Translations under genes and position numbers: made by a program
Shown here: positions 33,452-46,000 of the stretch, in pieces
Position numbering within the stretch: the first letter of the stretch is position 1
How the letters are laid out: every line of letters starts with the position of its first letter
Notes under the pieces: generated by a model
Told to the model about the DNA's origin: nothing
Database searches by the model: none
The model's input: only the letters and a program-made list of their open reading frames with translations
NCBI GenBank assembly: GCA_032622095.1
Contig: CP136063.1
Span: 81,383,980-81,447,979, forward strand
Reading direction: 5' to 3'
Length of the DNA stretch: 64,000 nucleotides
Source of the DNA: Siphonodentalium dalli
Taxonomy: Eukaryota; Mollusca; Scaphopoda; Gadilida; Siphonodentaliidae

Positions 33452-34861
33452 TATGTGACCCGCCATATCAAATCCAGTCGGAAGTCGGGATTGTTTTTAC
33501 CCTGTGCCAATGCATTCTCTTATATATGCGAGTCGACCATAGGTCGCCTCGCATATATAAGAGAATGCATTGGCCTAACAGTTTTTATACGCCCTTTTGA
33601 AAAAAAAGGCCGTATTATAGTATTGGTCTGTCCGTCCGGGCGTCCTGGCGGGCGGGCGTCCGTTAACCTGTTGTCCGGATGATAACTTTAGTTAGAGTGA
33701 AAAAAAAATTGGTATGTGGGTTTATTAGCCGAAAAGTAAGTTCAAGTTCGAATTTGGGTTCCGCCCGCCAATTTTCACCGGAGTTATGCCCCTTATTTGA
33801 CGTTTTTTTACTTAGAAAATCCTTGAAATTTGTTGTCCGGATAATAACTTTTGTATAGTTTATCGGAATGAATCCAAATTTGGTATATTACTTTCTCCCA
33901 CCAAAATACAGGTCAAGTTCGAACTCGAATTTTTGGCCGAGTTATGCCCCTTTTTCGACTCAGAAAATTCAGTTTTTCTTATGTTTTTTGGTTTCCGGAT
34001 GATAACTCGATTTTGGAAGGTTTATACGCAAAATCCGTTTTTTTTGTGGATTACACATATCGAAATACAGCTCAAGTCCGAATTTCGTTTTAATCCGATA
34101 ATTTTTGCGAGAGTTATGGCCCCTTTTTTGACGTAATTTGACTTAGAAAATCCCTGAAATTTGTTGTCCGGATGATAACTTTAGTTAGAGTGAACCAATT
34201 TCAATCAAATTTGGTATGTGAGTTTATTAGGAGAAAAGACAGCTCAAGTTCGAATTTGGGTTCCGTCCGCCAATTTTCACCGGAGTTATGCCCCTTATTT
34301 GACGTAATTTTACTTAGAAAATCCCTGAAATTTGTTGTCCGGATGATAACTTTACTAGAGCTTATCGGATTCAATGATAATTTGGTATATTACTTACTCC
34401 CACCAAAACACAGGTCAAGTTCAAATTTGAGTTCCGTCCGCCAATTTTTACCAGAGTTATGCCCCTTTTTTACCAGTTTCCGCCGACCCAAGATAGGGCG
34501 TATATTGCACGCCCAGCGTAGCTCTTGTTTACAATTTTAATAATTTGTTCTTGTATTCTTTAACAATTTTATATAAATTTCACCCATACAGAGCCCCAGA
34601 CAAACATGAGCAGACGACACTCTTCTATATGCTTCTATATATGTGTGGGGCTCCCTGCAGGGTAATGGATGTTTTTTTATTTTATGTCCTAAAAATTGTA
34701 AGAAACATTTATTTAAAAAACATGATAAAAAATTGTTAGGCCAATGCATTCTCTTATATATGCGAGGCGACCTATGGTCGACTCGCATATATAAGAGAAT
34801 GCATTGGCACAGGGTAAAAAAATCCCGACTTCCGACTGGATTTGATATGGCGGGTCACATA
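33452..34861. mobile_element. Foldback element B, copy 2, carrying an inserted 0.94-kb repeat
   Basis: Same outer inverted repeats and inner hairpins as 5393-5857, on both sides of an insertion at about 33586-34528. After the insertion the sequence resumes at the equivalent point (ACAATTTTAATAATTT). The left boundary abuts the end of duplication unit 2. Confidence 0.85.
33586..34528 (+). mobile_element. Inserted repeat ACGCCC...GGGCGTATATTG with five internal monomers
   Basis: Begins TATACGCCCTTTTGAAAAAA, then CTGTCCGTCC; ends AGGGCGTATATTGCACGCCC. Between are five tandem monomers of about 165 bp, each starting TTTGTTGTCCGGATGATAAC (variants) and containing GAGTTATGCCCCTT. Repeats with these ends are, to my knowledge, common in marine invertebrate genomes. 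Non-coding. Confidence 0.8.
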
Positions 34862-34864
34862 TGT

Positions 34865-35450
34865 CCATTATGTATTTTCGCATTGTTGACCGGGTAGAAG
34901 TGCGAGTGATAATTTGAAACCAAAACAGGTGCCCAATTAACGTGTGTAGGCTTACAAGTATGACCGCGGCAGCTACAGGGTCAATAATCAATATTATATC
35001 CCAGTCATTGTTGCGGTTTCATAGCGTTTACAATCATCCATTAATGGTCATAAAACAACCGTGTTTTCTCACTTATGGTTGTCCCTCAAGTGATTATCAC
35101 GACAACCCTAATTAAATTCTGTTATCTTTACAATTTATATTTTTCACCATATCTCTTGTGCTATCATAAACACTGTGTCATCTTTTCAAACATATTTGAT
35201 GTCCAGCCTGGGAACCGTGCCTGCATCATTGGAGCTATATGGTATCAGTCAGTATCGTGCCACATTACAACGAAGTCTTTATATTCCCCATTTTAGTCAT
35301 GCCCTCTAGTTATTGGATGCTCGATTAGATTTCCAAATTCATTCTAAGAGTAACCGTTCCCTCATGGCGCTTGTTGTTAAACGCATCTTACCGACTGAGA
35401 AAACACACAATTTGCCATGAATATTTAATATCGAGATCATTTGAAGCGAA
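34865..35450. other. No gene recognised
   Basis: Unique-looking AT-rich DNA with no supported coding segment. Confidence 0.35.
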
Positions 35451-35452
35451 TT

Positions 35453-35970
35453 TACCCCTGGTCAAATGGTCCTGCTAATATGATATGATGCTGGTGGTCC
35501 TGCTGTATTGCTATGATGCGGATAGGGTAAACTGATGCCGTTACGAAAAAGTTTCGTTATTTTTTCTAGAGTTGTTATTTTCGCGGTGTTTGGCTAATCC
35601 GGGCGAATTGAGAAAAAAACCAGTGTGTGTAAGAAACATTCGAGAACATATATATTTTAGGAAAAAAAAATAATGCCTTCGCTGGTGTTTCTAAAACGAC
35701 GTGAATAACCATCTAGATTTTAGTCAAATATAACAACTAATACAACCAGTTTTAACAGAATTTCGCAATAGATATATTTTTGAATGTTTGATACGCATAA
35801 TGGCTTTTCCTGGATATGTTAAGATTATCGGAACACCACGAAAAATTACAAATTAAAAAATAACACGGTACTTTTTGTTGACAACATCAGTTTGTCCTAA
35901 CAGCATCATAGCAATTCAGCAGGAACCAACCCCATCATATCACATTAGCAGGACCACTTGACCAGGGGTA
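35453..35970. mobile_element. MITE-like element with about 68-bp inverted repeats
   Basis: TACCCCTGGTCAAATGGTCC at the left is mirrored by GGACCACTTGACCAGGGGTA at the right, continuing through AATATGATATGATG and GCTATGATGC. The 518-bp element is non-coding, with an AT-rich middle. Confidence 0.85.
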
Positions 35971-36329
35971 CTGTTATAAATATGTGGTCGCTTGCAACCA
36001 TGATATAGAGAAATGACATAATTATGTTCCCTTTCGTTGGATGATAACCTCCATACAAAAGAACTAGCCATTTAAAGGAGTACTGTACGCCATTTTCAAT
36101 AAACTCCCGGTGATAACAAAACAACGATCTATTATTGATAATATATAGAAAAATTAGTAATTTCAGTCGCAGATTTATTCTGTAAACGTTCAGGTTAAAA
36201 TCAAAGTTAATAATTTGATATAAATTTAATTTACGAATTTCAGTGTACAAGACGTAACAAGAAAACTAAGATGCATGCATCAGGTCGGCCGTGAACTATC
36301 TATACCATAGAATTGTTGTAGCTATCGAT

Positions 36330-36692
36330 TATACATTTTGGAACACCTGTCTGTATGTATGTGTGTATGCATGAATGCATGTGTGTATGTGTTATAGACT
36401 CTAACACTGCTCGAATTTGGTATTTAACGTGTCAACTTGACCTCGCTCATAGGCATGTTTCTGGACCTTGACCGATCCGACTAAAAATTTGTGTGTAGGA
36501 CTACTTCGATCCCGGGAGCAATATGGACGGGTCCAATTTCACGTGGGACCATGTTCTCGAACGTGCTGATATAGGCATGTTTCTGGACCAATTGAACAAT
36601 AGTTTGGCCAGACGCTGTATATACTGGGTACTGTCCAGATGGAGGCGATCACCAAAAAAAAATCCCTAACTAGCCCGAACGTAGTCGAGTAC
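36330..36692 (+). mobile_element. Helitron-like non-autonomous repeat, copy 1
   Basis: Starts near ATACATTTTGGAACACCTGT with a TGTATG-rich stretch and ends CCCGAACGTAGTCGAGTACA then TCAGCTAGT. A small GC hairpin followed by CTAG before T/AT resembles a Helitron 3' end. The tandem GTCAA-rich middle is short in this copy. Confidence 0.4.
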
Positions 36693-36698
36693 ATCAGC

Positions 36699-37190
36699 TA
36701 GTTTAATATATATTTTGAACATTTGTCTGTCTGTTTGTCTGTTAGCTATGGCCGGGAAAACTGCGGGACAGATTTTACGAAATTTGATACCTAGGTGAAA
36801 TTATTTTGGACGGGTCAAATCTTGATCCCGACCTGACTTTGATATTCAAAAAGATCAATTCAAGGTCAAATCTGGTAAAACGGAAGTATTTCAACGAAAT
36901 TTGATACCTACTGTTACTTTTGTCCCAGGAGTGTTTCGGGTGGGTCAAATCATGACCCTGACCTGATCTTGACATTCAAAATTGTCAGTTCAAGCTCAAA
37001 TCGGGTAAAGCCGGGCGGATTTCGACGGGTACTTTTGTCGTGACTTTTGTCCGGGGACTGTTTTGGACGGGTCAAATCGTGACCCCGACATGACCTTCAC
37101 CTTTAAAATAGTCTATTCAAGGTTAAATCGCGCAATTCTCCGAAAATCAGAGGGGAACATCCCGGACGAAGTCGGGTCCACCAGCTACTA
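36699..37190 (+). mobile_element. Helitron-like non-autonomous repeat, copy 2, with internal tandem monomers
   Basis: Starts ATATATTTTGAACATTTGTC then TGTCTGTTTG and ends CCCGGACGAAGTCGGGTCCA then CCAGCTAC. Holds about three monomers of 120 bp, each with GACGGGTCAAATC, GACCTGA and CAAGGTCAAAT. A reverse-oriented relative is at 56398-56985. Confidence 0.5.
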
Positions 37191-37434
37191 TTATATATTT
37201 CTAGATTTAGTTACAAACTAAATACCTGTATATTGTACAAAGAAATGTTTGACAAATATATCTGTATCAATATTACCATACGGGTCATTAAAATAGATAC
37301 GACGAAACAAACTTTGAAGGGTGCATGTATCAGGTAAATTTTTATATTTCAAATGATGACAGGAATGCGGAAAGTTGAAGTACCAACGTAATACTGGCTA
37401 TACGCATGAAGAGATATACATGTATATAAAAACC

Positions 37435-37620
37435 AAAATAGAAGATGACTGCTGGCGACAATGTTTTCCAAAAAAAATCAAAGCATTCGATAGCTCCCAT
37501 CTAGTTGTCAGCCCGAAGATCAATATGAAGTTTGGTGACTATCAGATGAGGGATATGTCTGTACAGTTGCTAAACAATTCAGTCATGCAAACGAGGATCA
37601 AAGAGGATACCAAATTGCTG
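37435..37620 (+). repeat. Interspersed repeat with CTGGCGAC...AAGTTTGGTGA core
   Basis: The order CTGGCGACAATGTTTTCC, GATAGCTCCCATCT, AGATCAATATGAAGTTTGGT is repeated at 38588-38715 (and partly near 37690-37800). The 94-codon open frame over this copy is therefore probably repeat, not a gene. Confidence 0.55.
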
Positions 37621-38587
37621 CCTGTGGTAATGTTTTTTAACGAAATTCGGGAAAATTAGATTACTCTAACCCTGGTTATCCAGAAGATCATTGTGGACTC
37701 TGGTGACGATCGGACAAGGGGTGTCGTCTGTAGGATCAACCAAACTATTTAGCCATAAAAATAGTAAAATTGAAGATCACCGCTGGCAGTGATGTCTTCA
37801 CAAGGACAGTTTGAGAACAAAATATGGCTCACATCTAGCGGTGACCCAAAATATCCACATGAGAAAAAGTTCTCCAATAAAAGCTGGCTGCAGGGTGCAC
37901 CAATTGATTCAAATTCGAAATTTAGCAGGGTGTACTGCTTGTGGCCATGTTTTCCCCGCAAATTTGATAGACTGATGGACAAAACCACTGAATCCGTTGA
38001 ATCCATATACATGTATACATGGATTAATTTATATGCATTGTTATACACAGTACTGGTATATAAAGGTACTGAAAATAACTATATTACTAGTATACACAAA
38101 ATAAACCATATATCATGGCTATGGGTTCTAATATCCGAACATGACAGCTGAGAACTTGGTGTGAAATAAAGAGTGGTGGTTTCTCAAGCATATCTAACCC
38201 TCCACGTTAGAAACATGCCATTAAATGTCATAAGTATAATCTAGCTTGAGGACAGAAGTGATCCATAAAATCCCCCTTAATTCAACCAGGTCCTCGCGCG
38301 ATGTATGGTCGATCACATGATGATCTAGGGGGATTATAATTGTTGTATAAAAACAGCACTGCATGTAAATAGAAAATAAAATAGTGCTACATCTTATTAC
38401 AGATTATTGCCATATATAATCAGTGATTATACAGACAGTCTGACAAAATAAAGTTTCAGCGACACTCTATCCGAAGAGGGGAATAATTTCATCTGTTACA
38501 GTCAATGGAGCAATTATGAATCTGGAAAGGTGAAATTTCTAAGTAATACTAGATATCGACATGACGCGATAACATATAACGTAAATG

Positions 38588-38715
38588 CAATATGGCCGCT
38601 GGCGACCATTTTTTTGATAGCTCTCATCTGATAGATCAATATCAAGATAAATATGAAGTTTGGTGATGATCGGATGAGTGAAGTGGACTGTGGTCTGTGC
38701 TAAACGGTTTAGTAA
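38588..38715 (+). repeat. Second copy of the CTGGCGAC...AAGTTTGGTGA repeat
   Basis: GGCCGCTGGCGACCATTTTT, GATAGCTCTCATCTGATAGA, then AATATGAAGTTTGGTGATGA. Confidence 0.55.
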
Positions 38716-38720
38716 TGCAT

Positions 38721-39020
38721 AAAAAGATTCTCACCTTAATATTTTTATGTTCACTTTATAAACTTCACTGAGTCATCTTTGTAATGTATTGAGTTTGATA
38801 TCTTTTGTTAACAGTTTATAAATCATGTATGTCTCATGTTTGTTATTTTAATTGATGTGTTTATTATCATTAAATAAAGTTGCATTCCTTAGAAAGATTC
38901 TTACCTCAATGTTTTTATGTTCACTTTATAAACTCCACTGAGTCATCTTTGTCATGTATTGAATTTGATATCTTTTGTTAACAGTTTATAAATTATGTAT
39001 GTCTCGTGTTCTTTATTATA
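38721..39020 (+). repeat. Tandem duplication of about 165 bp
   Basis: AAAGATTCTCACCTTAATAT through TTTATGTTCACTTTATAAAC, CACTGAGTCATCTTTG and GATATCTTTTGTTAACAGTT recurs from 38891. The first copy includes AAATAAAG. Confidence 0.8.
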
Positions 39021-39722
39021 TTATATACACTTTATAGTGTGTTTTCAGAACGAAAAAAAAATGAATAAAATCAACAAATTTGTAAATTTAAAAACAATTC
39101 AAACGTTGTTGTATTCCATGTCCCAGCCCGGACATAATTTCAATAATATTCATTGAGAAACAACGGACCAAACGCTATATAACACCCGTATACATCAGAC
39201 TCAGCCTCGAGTACATGTTATAGTAGGTACCGAATTGACACACGTCGACTGGGGCGAGTTGGCCCTGGGGCGATTAGGCCGATTAGGGCACCTTCTATAA
39301 TTTACCGTATGTATCCGTTTACGCGTAGTTTACTTTGGAAAGTTCCGCAATTAATACCGCAAATAGAGCGACCATATTTGACAGAGAATGCCTCTGTTAT
39401 TGATTATCAAGTTGCTATACATTAAAAAATTCACATGCTCGTTCAACCGCAGTAGTCTATTTTCCCCATGTTCAATGACATCCACAAATACTAATAACGC
39501 TAACCTACTGCCGAATGTTTTACACGACAACTGTTAACATATTTGGGCTGAATTCATCTGACGCGGTATTATTCCTCAAAATAAACAACAAAACCATCGT
39601 TACTTGGAAATGTAGTTTGGGCTAACATTTACATAAATCCTCCACATCAATTATCCCGACACACACGTCAGATGAAAAGCAGCCGTGAAGTAACCGGCCA
39701 AATTGGCCGAAATTAAAATAAT

Positions 39723-40690
39723 TCACGGATAGTGGATGGGCAACGGGTGGTCCGCCAGCGCTCCTTGGTTATTGGTTAAGTAGATATCATTTCCAACATT
39801 CGATAGGTGAGTCCCATCATGTGGCCGATACAGGCCGGGATCGGATGATGTGATGACGGGTTCGGATGATGTGATGTCCGGGTAGTACGCGGCCGCCGAA
39901 GCTGATTGCCGAAATGGAAGCGGATCTAGTGATGCGGCGTCGGACGCGCACGATGCGATTCGGTCTGCGCGCACCCACCAGGTGCGACGGTGGGATATTG
40001 GAACATACTAAGATGCATTGTGGCAGTCGTTTATTGATGCGTGAAGAGCAGATGCTCGATCCGGAGGTTCAGACCAACGAAATTGAGTGAGTTAGTGGAG
40101 AGCCGTCGTTTTGGCATATAAATGGACATAGGACGGGCGGCCGTGCGCTGGAGTTCGCGGGAAGCAAGAACCTGGCAGAACGTGTTGGCTTTGGGCGGTA
40201 TGCGGGTAAGAGTTGGGACGCGTTGGTTGTTCTTAGCCTGTCGCAGCCGAACGGATATCGATCGGGCGCCCCGCCAGACGTCCGAGGTGGTAATGCTATG
40301 GCCTTTGTCGAGTTGACTGACAGCACTTTGCTCGCCAACTAGACCCAAGACAAAAGAAAAAGAAGAGTCCGGAACACCGTGTAGGGACGCATAAAGATGG
40401 GTCAGATGGGTTAAATGGAAGGCTGAGAGACGCATAGCTGCCTCCCATCTGCCATCCTGGACAGGACCAAACCTCGAAGATATCACCACCAGCGGAAATG
40501 TCACCCCGACGTCCATGTCTCCGACACCAATGCCAGTGGCAGCAGGGACGCTGATGCCACCGGACGTCCCTGTCGCCGACTTTGATGTGGATATGGTCAC
40601 ACTACCACCAATGACACCGGAATACCACACCAGTCCGGTGCCCCCCATCTCTAAAAACATCAACATTAGCAGCACCTCTGTCAGTTTCAA
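39723..40690 (-). pseudogene. Relic of a tyrosine recombinase plus SGNH-hydrolase gene (DIRS/Ngaro-like retroelement)
   Basis: On the minus strand, 40031-40690 is open and contains a segment that resembles the tyrosine-recombinase core of YR retroelement proteins: ITTSDVWRGARSISVRLRQA, then KNNQRVPTLTRIPP and TFCQVLASRELQRTAARP. The His-x-x-Arg and Tyr end of the recombinase is not visible. Immediately downstream, 39723-39974 is open in a different frame and ends LYRPHDGTHLSNVGNDIYLT then NNQGAL, the last block of an SGNH/GDSL hydrolase (catalytic His in DGxHLS). The recombinase-then-SGNH order is known from such retroelement proteins, but most of both domains is lost. The region is clearly more GC-rich than its surroundings. 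An open frame on the plus strand (40515-40922) is the alternative reading. Confidence 0.5.
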
Positions 40691-41219
40691 ATGCGGAGGT
40701 CATGGAAGCCATAAGAAAGGCACAGAAGGAGATGGCCGATGTTTAAAAGATCATGGCAGAAACAAGAGTAGAAAACGAAAACTATCAGAGCTCCGATCCC
40801 AAATAGCAACAGCAGCAAACAATAAGAAGAGAATACAACTAACTAATTTTGTATTTAATCCATGTTTGTTTATAATGTTATACCATTATCAAACCCCAGA
40901 AAATCTCCAAAGTGGGTTGTAGGGGCGGGAGACACCCCTTCAGTATATTAGCAGTGATCGGTACAGTCGAGTTCGAATAATGCACAGTTGTCGTGAAGCC
41001 AACTCGCCGTCATGGCTGGCGAGTTCTGAAATATAGCGGGCAAAATTAATCAAATGGAGTGTGCGTTTAACAGTTGTCTGGTGTAAAATAATTTCACTGA
41101 ACCCCAAATGTCCCCGGTTACATGATAAATAAAACATAGTTGTGAACTTATAGATTTAACGGAGCGAATAGAAAATTCAGACCTAAGGGGCGTGGCAACA
41201 GGCAATTTGTGGAAACCAA

Positions 41220-41450
41220 CTGTGAGATAATCGATTTTAGCTACCCCTCCCCCAAACACGTTTTTGGTAGAAAAATCATGGAAAAATACTTATTTTTGAA
41301 AACGCTGTTACATATTTTCTAAACTATCCCAATTAGATACAAATGACTAATATGGTGAAAAAGGGTCATGCAGACACTGCTTATGTTGTTAGAGGTGTAT
41401 TCAGGCTTCCAAACCCGCCAATTACAACAATAACAACAACAACAACACAT
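41220..41450 (+). repeat. Left inverted-repeat arm
   Basis: Two blocks (41220-41275, 41398-41450) matching in reverse 47822-47879 and 47660-47715 with similar spacing. The second block runs into an ACAACAACAA microsatellite. Confidence 0.6.
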
Positions 41451-41624
41451 TTTATTGAGAACTTCTAATATATCATTGGCAGCAACCTTGTAGAACTGAA
41501 AGAGTTGTTGCAAGCCACACCTGATACATGAATAGTCGTACAATTACAGAACAAGGCCATTGTTGTTGTCGGATCGATTGTTGTGTCTCTATAAATCGGA
41601 GGAAAATATAGGGCCCTACAAAGA

Positions 41625-41775
41625 TAACAGGATATTAAATAGTATATATACCAGAAATTGGTCTCACTGCGATGAACACGCTATCTCCAGTTATACCGCC
41701 ATACGCGAACTTAATTTTAATAATTTTGAATATAATAGAAGAATTGAGAAGAATTTGAAGACTATGTCGGAGAGG
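41625..41775 (+). CDS. Exon-like open segment
   Basis: Open through YTRNWSHCDEHAISSYTAIR, then ELNFNNFEYNRRIEKNLKTM, SE, followed by a donor GAGAG|GTATGT (phase 2). Acceptors GATAACAG or AATATAG are possible. Product unknown; the phase does not join the nuclease gene downstream in an obvious way. Confidence 0.25.
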
Positions 41776-43028
41776 TATGTATAGTAGAAAAAATTATGAG
41801 CTGGTCTGTTTTAGTCGACTGATATTATGATTTAACGAGTTGGGCGTTTACGGTTACAATTAAAATAATGTTATAATATACTTTGTGGCAATATGTAACT
41901 GACTTGCATTGATTTTTTATACATAATTGGGAATATATTTTTCATGTTTTTATATTTTGGGATAGGTGATCGCCTTTCACAAAATCTAAAAAACATTCAT
42001 TGTACACACTAATTACCAATTCTGTTTCCATAACATAATCAAGGAACATAATCAAACTCTCGCAAAAAGTCCGATTACGCACACTATTTAAATATGTGAA
42101 CAAATATATAACTATTTTGCTTCTATTGACCTTTTCTGCTAGTAAGGCGCATAAAAATGTCACAGGTAGTTATTGTTTCTAAACATATTGTAATATTACG
42201 GAATGAACCTACATTTAAATCGTTATATGCGTTTTATTATCTTATACACGAATTCCGGAAATAAAAGAAAAATAATTTGTTCTGCACGGGGTGCTGACCG
42301 TCCAAAAAAAATTTGGAAAGCCGATTTAACAATAAATAGCGTTATCGTTTTTTTTGTTGTAAATTAACCAGTCTTAATGCTAGACATTAAACGTACATGT
42401 ATATGCATCGTTTCAAGCTTTGTGTTACACATATATTTAAGAAATGAATGTAGTGGGGTGTGTGGTATTGGGAATACGGATACATTCATTTTTTATATTT
42501 ATATAGCTTTTTGATGATTTATTCCCACAACAAAGCTGAGTGTATCTGATTTATTTTAACGAAATATGCGGATGATTTGATACTATTGCCCACGCAGCCC
42601 AATATAAGATTTCCAAACATTTAGCTACAATAACGTGATCGATATAAATAACTGGCTTCAGATGCAATTCGGCTGAACTTTTAAAGACACGCCCAATTAT
42701 TCTGCTGACAGCGTTTAGTGATTAGTTCAGATTATAGGTCAACAGTTTGTATCTTCCTGCTCATGATGCACTCTTTTCATTATTGGGATGTAAACAGGGT
42801 TACCCAATTGACAGTTGACCAATCACAAAACTATGTAAATCTATATATTGTCAGGGAGAGGGAATATATGAACAACTATGGCAAAGTATATTAACCATAA
42901 ACTGTCAATTGTGGGTATTTAAGCCATGTGATGCAATGTATAAATACGATCATCATATTAAATGTATGGTATGTTGACTTCTAATCAGATGTGCCATCAC
43001 ACCTTTCTATCGCATATCTTTATTTCCA

Positions 43029-46000
43029 TTGCAAGGGGAGCAACCATCCGGTTCGAAACGCAAGGCAGACGACATAACTAAGGATGAAGCCACAACGCCA
43101 AGGAGGTCGGCGAAACAGTTTGACATACGAAAGCATTGCTTTGTATGTGGGGCATCTGAAAAGAGACTTCCTAATAAAAGCAGGGAACGTCTGACTGAGG
43201 TATGCACTGGGACTGGGGAGTCTACATGGCTTAAGACGATAAATGCCGCTAAAGCCAGATTCGACAGTGTTGTAGAATGTCGCATGATGGCACACAGAGA
43301 TTTATTTGCATGTGATGCAAAATATCACCGTGCATGTTATTCGTACTACATTTCGGAGAGGAACATAAAAGCAGCCGTCTCAAAAAAGCATAATGAACCA
43401 TCATTGCCTTCGGCTCACGACCAAGCCTTTTCCACTCTGACTAAAGAAATAGAAGACAGCATCCTTCGCACACATGAACCCAATGTAATTACGCTTGCTG
43501 AACTATATTCCAAGTTTCTTCTCCTTCTTCGTGGCCTGGATGTTCCACAAACGACCATCGATTCATATAAATCTTGGAAACTAAAACAAAAACTAAAAAA
43601 ACATTTTCCTGGCACGATTTGTTTTGTCGATCGGTTGGGCTTATCAGACTTGGTGTGCTCCAGTTCTATTACAGTCGGCGACGTCCTCAGGAAAGCATCT
43701 AAATTGGAAGCTGATATGAAGTCGCGCGATGATGATGATAGCATGCATTGCTCCCAACTGATAACCGAAGATTCCGGCGGAGATGAAAGATTGGTGCTTC
43801 ACAGGGCTTCCGGTATTCTGAGGAGAGCTATATCTCAAACGACCGAGGACACGAATACATATCCTTCGTGCTACGAAATAGATCCCCGACAATGTCGTGA
43901 TTTTGTGCCCAAACAACTATACGATTTCATGCGATGGACAACTTGTGAGCGTGCGTATCAACAAGTTGAGATAACCGAAAACGAACCAGACATGAGGGTG
44001 GTAGCGCTATGCCACAGTGTCATATCAATATCCACAACAATCAGAACACCACTGACGCTCGCCACAGCTATTTTCTTACACCATAACACCGGTAGCAAGC
44101 AGCTTATAGACATGATGTGTAACTTTGGGCAGTGTGTCGCGTATGACGAAGTGAGACGAGTCCTTTGCTCGGCAGCCTCAGATCAAATATCACGCTCTGG
44201 TTCGACATATGTACCACAGGGTATTATCGACGTGAACACTAAGAACTGTAATACACTCATAACTGCTGCCATTGACAATTTCGACACCAACGAGGAAACG
44301 TTAGATGGAAAGAACTCCACACATTCTATGGCATCAGTAATATACCAACATTCAGATTCCACGGTGAACAATAAAACTGAGAGTTGTCGCCTCCCGCGCT
44401 CGAAAATCAAGGTCCTGAATGTCTCCGACTTTAACGAGGAATAGTTAGTTCGCTTTCCGTTGAAACACAACAAACCGGAGCCACCTTTAGTTACGATTGA
44501 TAATGTCCTAACCGTGAACACCGAATCCACTTCAAAGGCAGCTATACAAGATCTGAAGTGGACATTAGCTCCAGCACGGGGAACTGATAGCGCTAAAGTA
44601 CCTGCATGGACGGCGTTCAATGCTGCAACCACTGCGGAAGCCATCGTTACCACAACAGTAAGGTACTTACCATTCGTTAGGGCGCCCCCGGCTGACTTGC
44701 TGTACAAATAGTTTGGAGTGACCCACGCGATCTCTGTGGTAGAGTTACCATGCGTCTTGGGGGGATGCATATGTTGATGGCTTTGATTGCGAGCATCGGA
44801 AAGTTATTCGGGGATGGTGGCGTCGCTGAACTGTTGGTATCAGCTAATATATATGCGCCATCTACCGTGCGACTGATGCTGGACGGCAAACATCTTAATA
44901 GAGGAGTTCGGGGATTGAAGCTGTTGTATGAGGCATTATCACGGCTGTTTGTGTTTTCGGCACAAGACTGGTGTACAACAAACGGTCTCCCATTCATCGA
45001 TGTGACATTAGATAACACACTTCGTCAATTGCAGAGATTGTTCACTGGTCAGTCACCAAAAGACATTGGAATGTCATCAGATAACCTATCTGCTGTTAAG
45101 GAATCATTGGAGAAATTTAGAACCACTGGAAGATCAAAGTCCGCAACATTCAAGTTTTGGGACGACTTCCTGCAAGCCGTGGGTGTCATGCTCAGAATGA
45201 TTAGAGCCGATCGGTCAGCAGATTTTGATCTTCACTTCAGTGCAGTGTGCGAGGCCATTCCGTATTTCATCATGGCTGATAGACACCTCTATTCGAGATA
45301 TGCCCCCATATACGTTGCTGAGATGAAGCAACTGAAAACAGACCACCCAACTAGTTATGATCATCTGAAGAAGGGTGGTTTCGTCGTTCGACGAAGTGAT
45401 CGACATCGTTTCAACTGCGTTCCTACTGATCAGGCCTTGGAACAATCTGTTAACCGGGAAGCAAAGAGTCCAGGGGTCTGGTAGGCTTCACCAGGCGGAA
45501 AGTAGCTTTATTGAGATGGCTGATGACCCGACATGTAACAGCAGCATATTCAGAGAGTTCTAGAAATTTGTTTTCGAAAGGAGAAGCGAGTGAAAACCGG
45601 GAAATCAATCCGAGTAGACTTGCAAGAGATTCTGGGGATGTATCATCTATTGTTGAGTGTGTTAGAGTGCAATTTGAAAACCCATTCGACATTAGCCATG
45701 TATCACCTCGACTTCTAAACATTGTTACTGGTCGAGTTGCATCCGAAGAAGTGGAGAAAGGACTATCAACAGTCGTTGAAACTGGTAGGCGCCACATGAT
45801 GAAGTCATACGAGAAAAGACTGGCCAAGGGTAAGTCGGAATCTTTCTGGGAGGAAAAAAAAAAATGCGCACTCCTACCTTCTCCAACATGAGGAAGAGCA
45901 TTACATTCGACAAAGGCAAGACAATTTCTTGTTCGAGTGAGGTTCTTTTCCGCCGTCTTCTCGCAGTGTCAAATGTTCGCGAAATCGACTTGAAAGATGT

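Noticed and set aside
37375-37659. 94-codon open frame on the plus strand
   Set aside because: Its core is an interspersed repeat that recurs at 38588-38715 without an open frame.
40515-40922. Pro/Val-rich plus-strand open frame
   Set aside because: Opposite the recombinase-like minus-strand frame in a GC-rich island where several frames are open by composition. No motif recognised.
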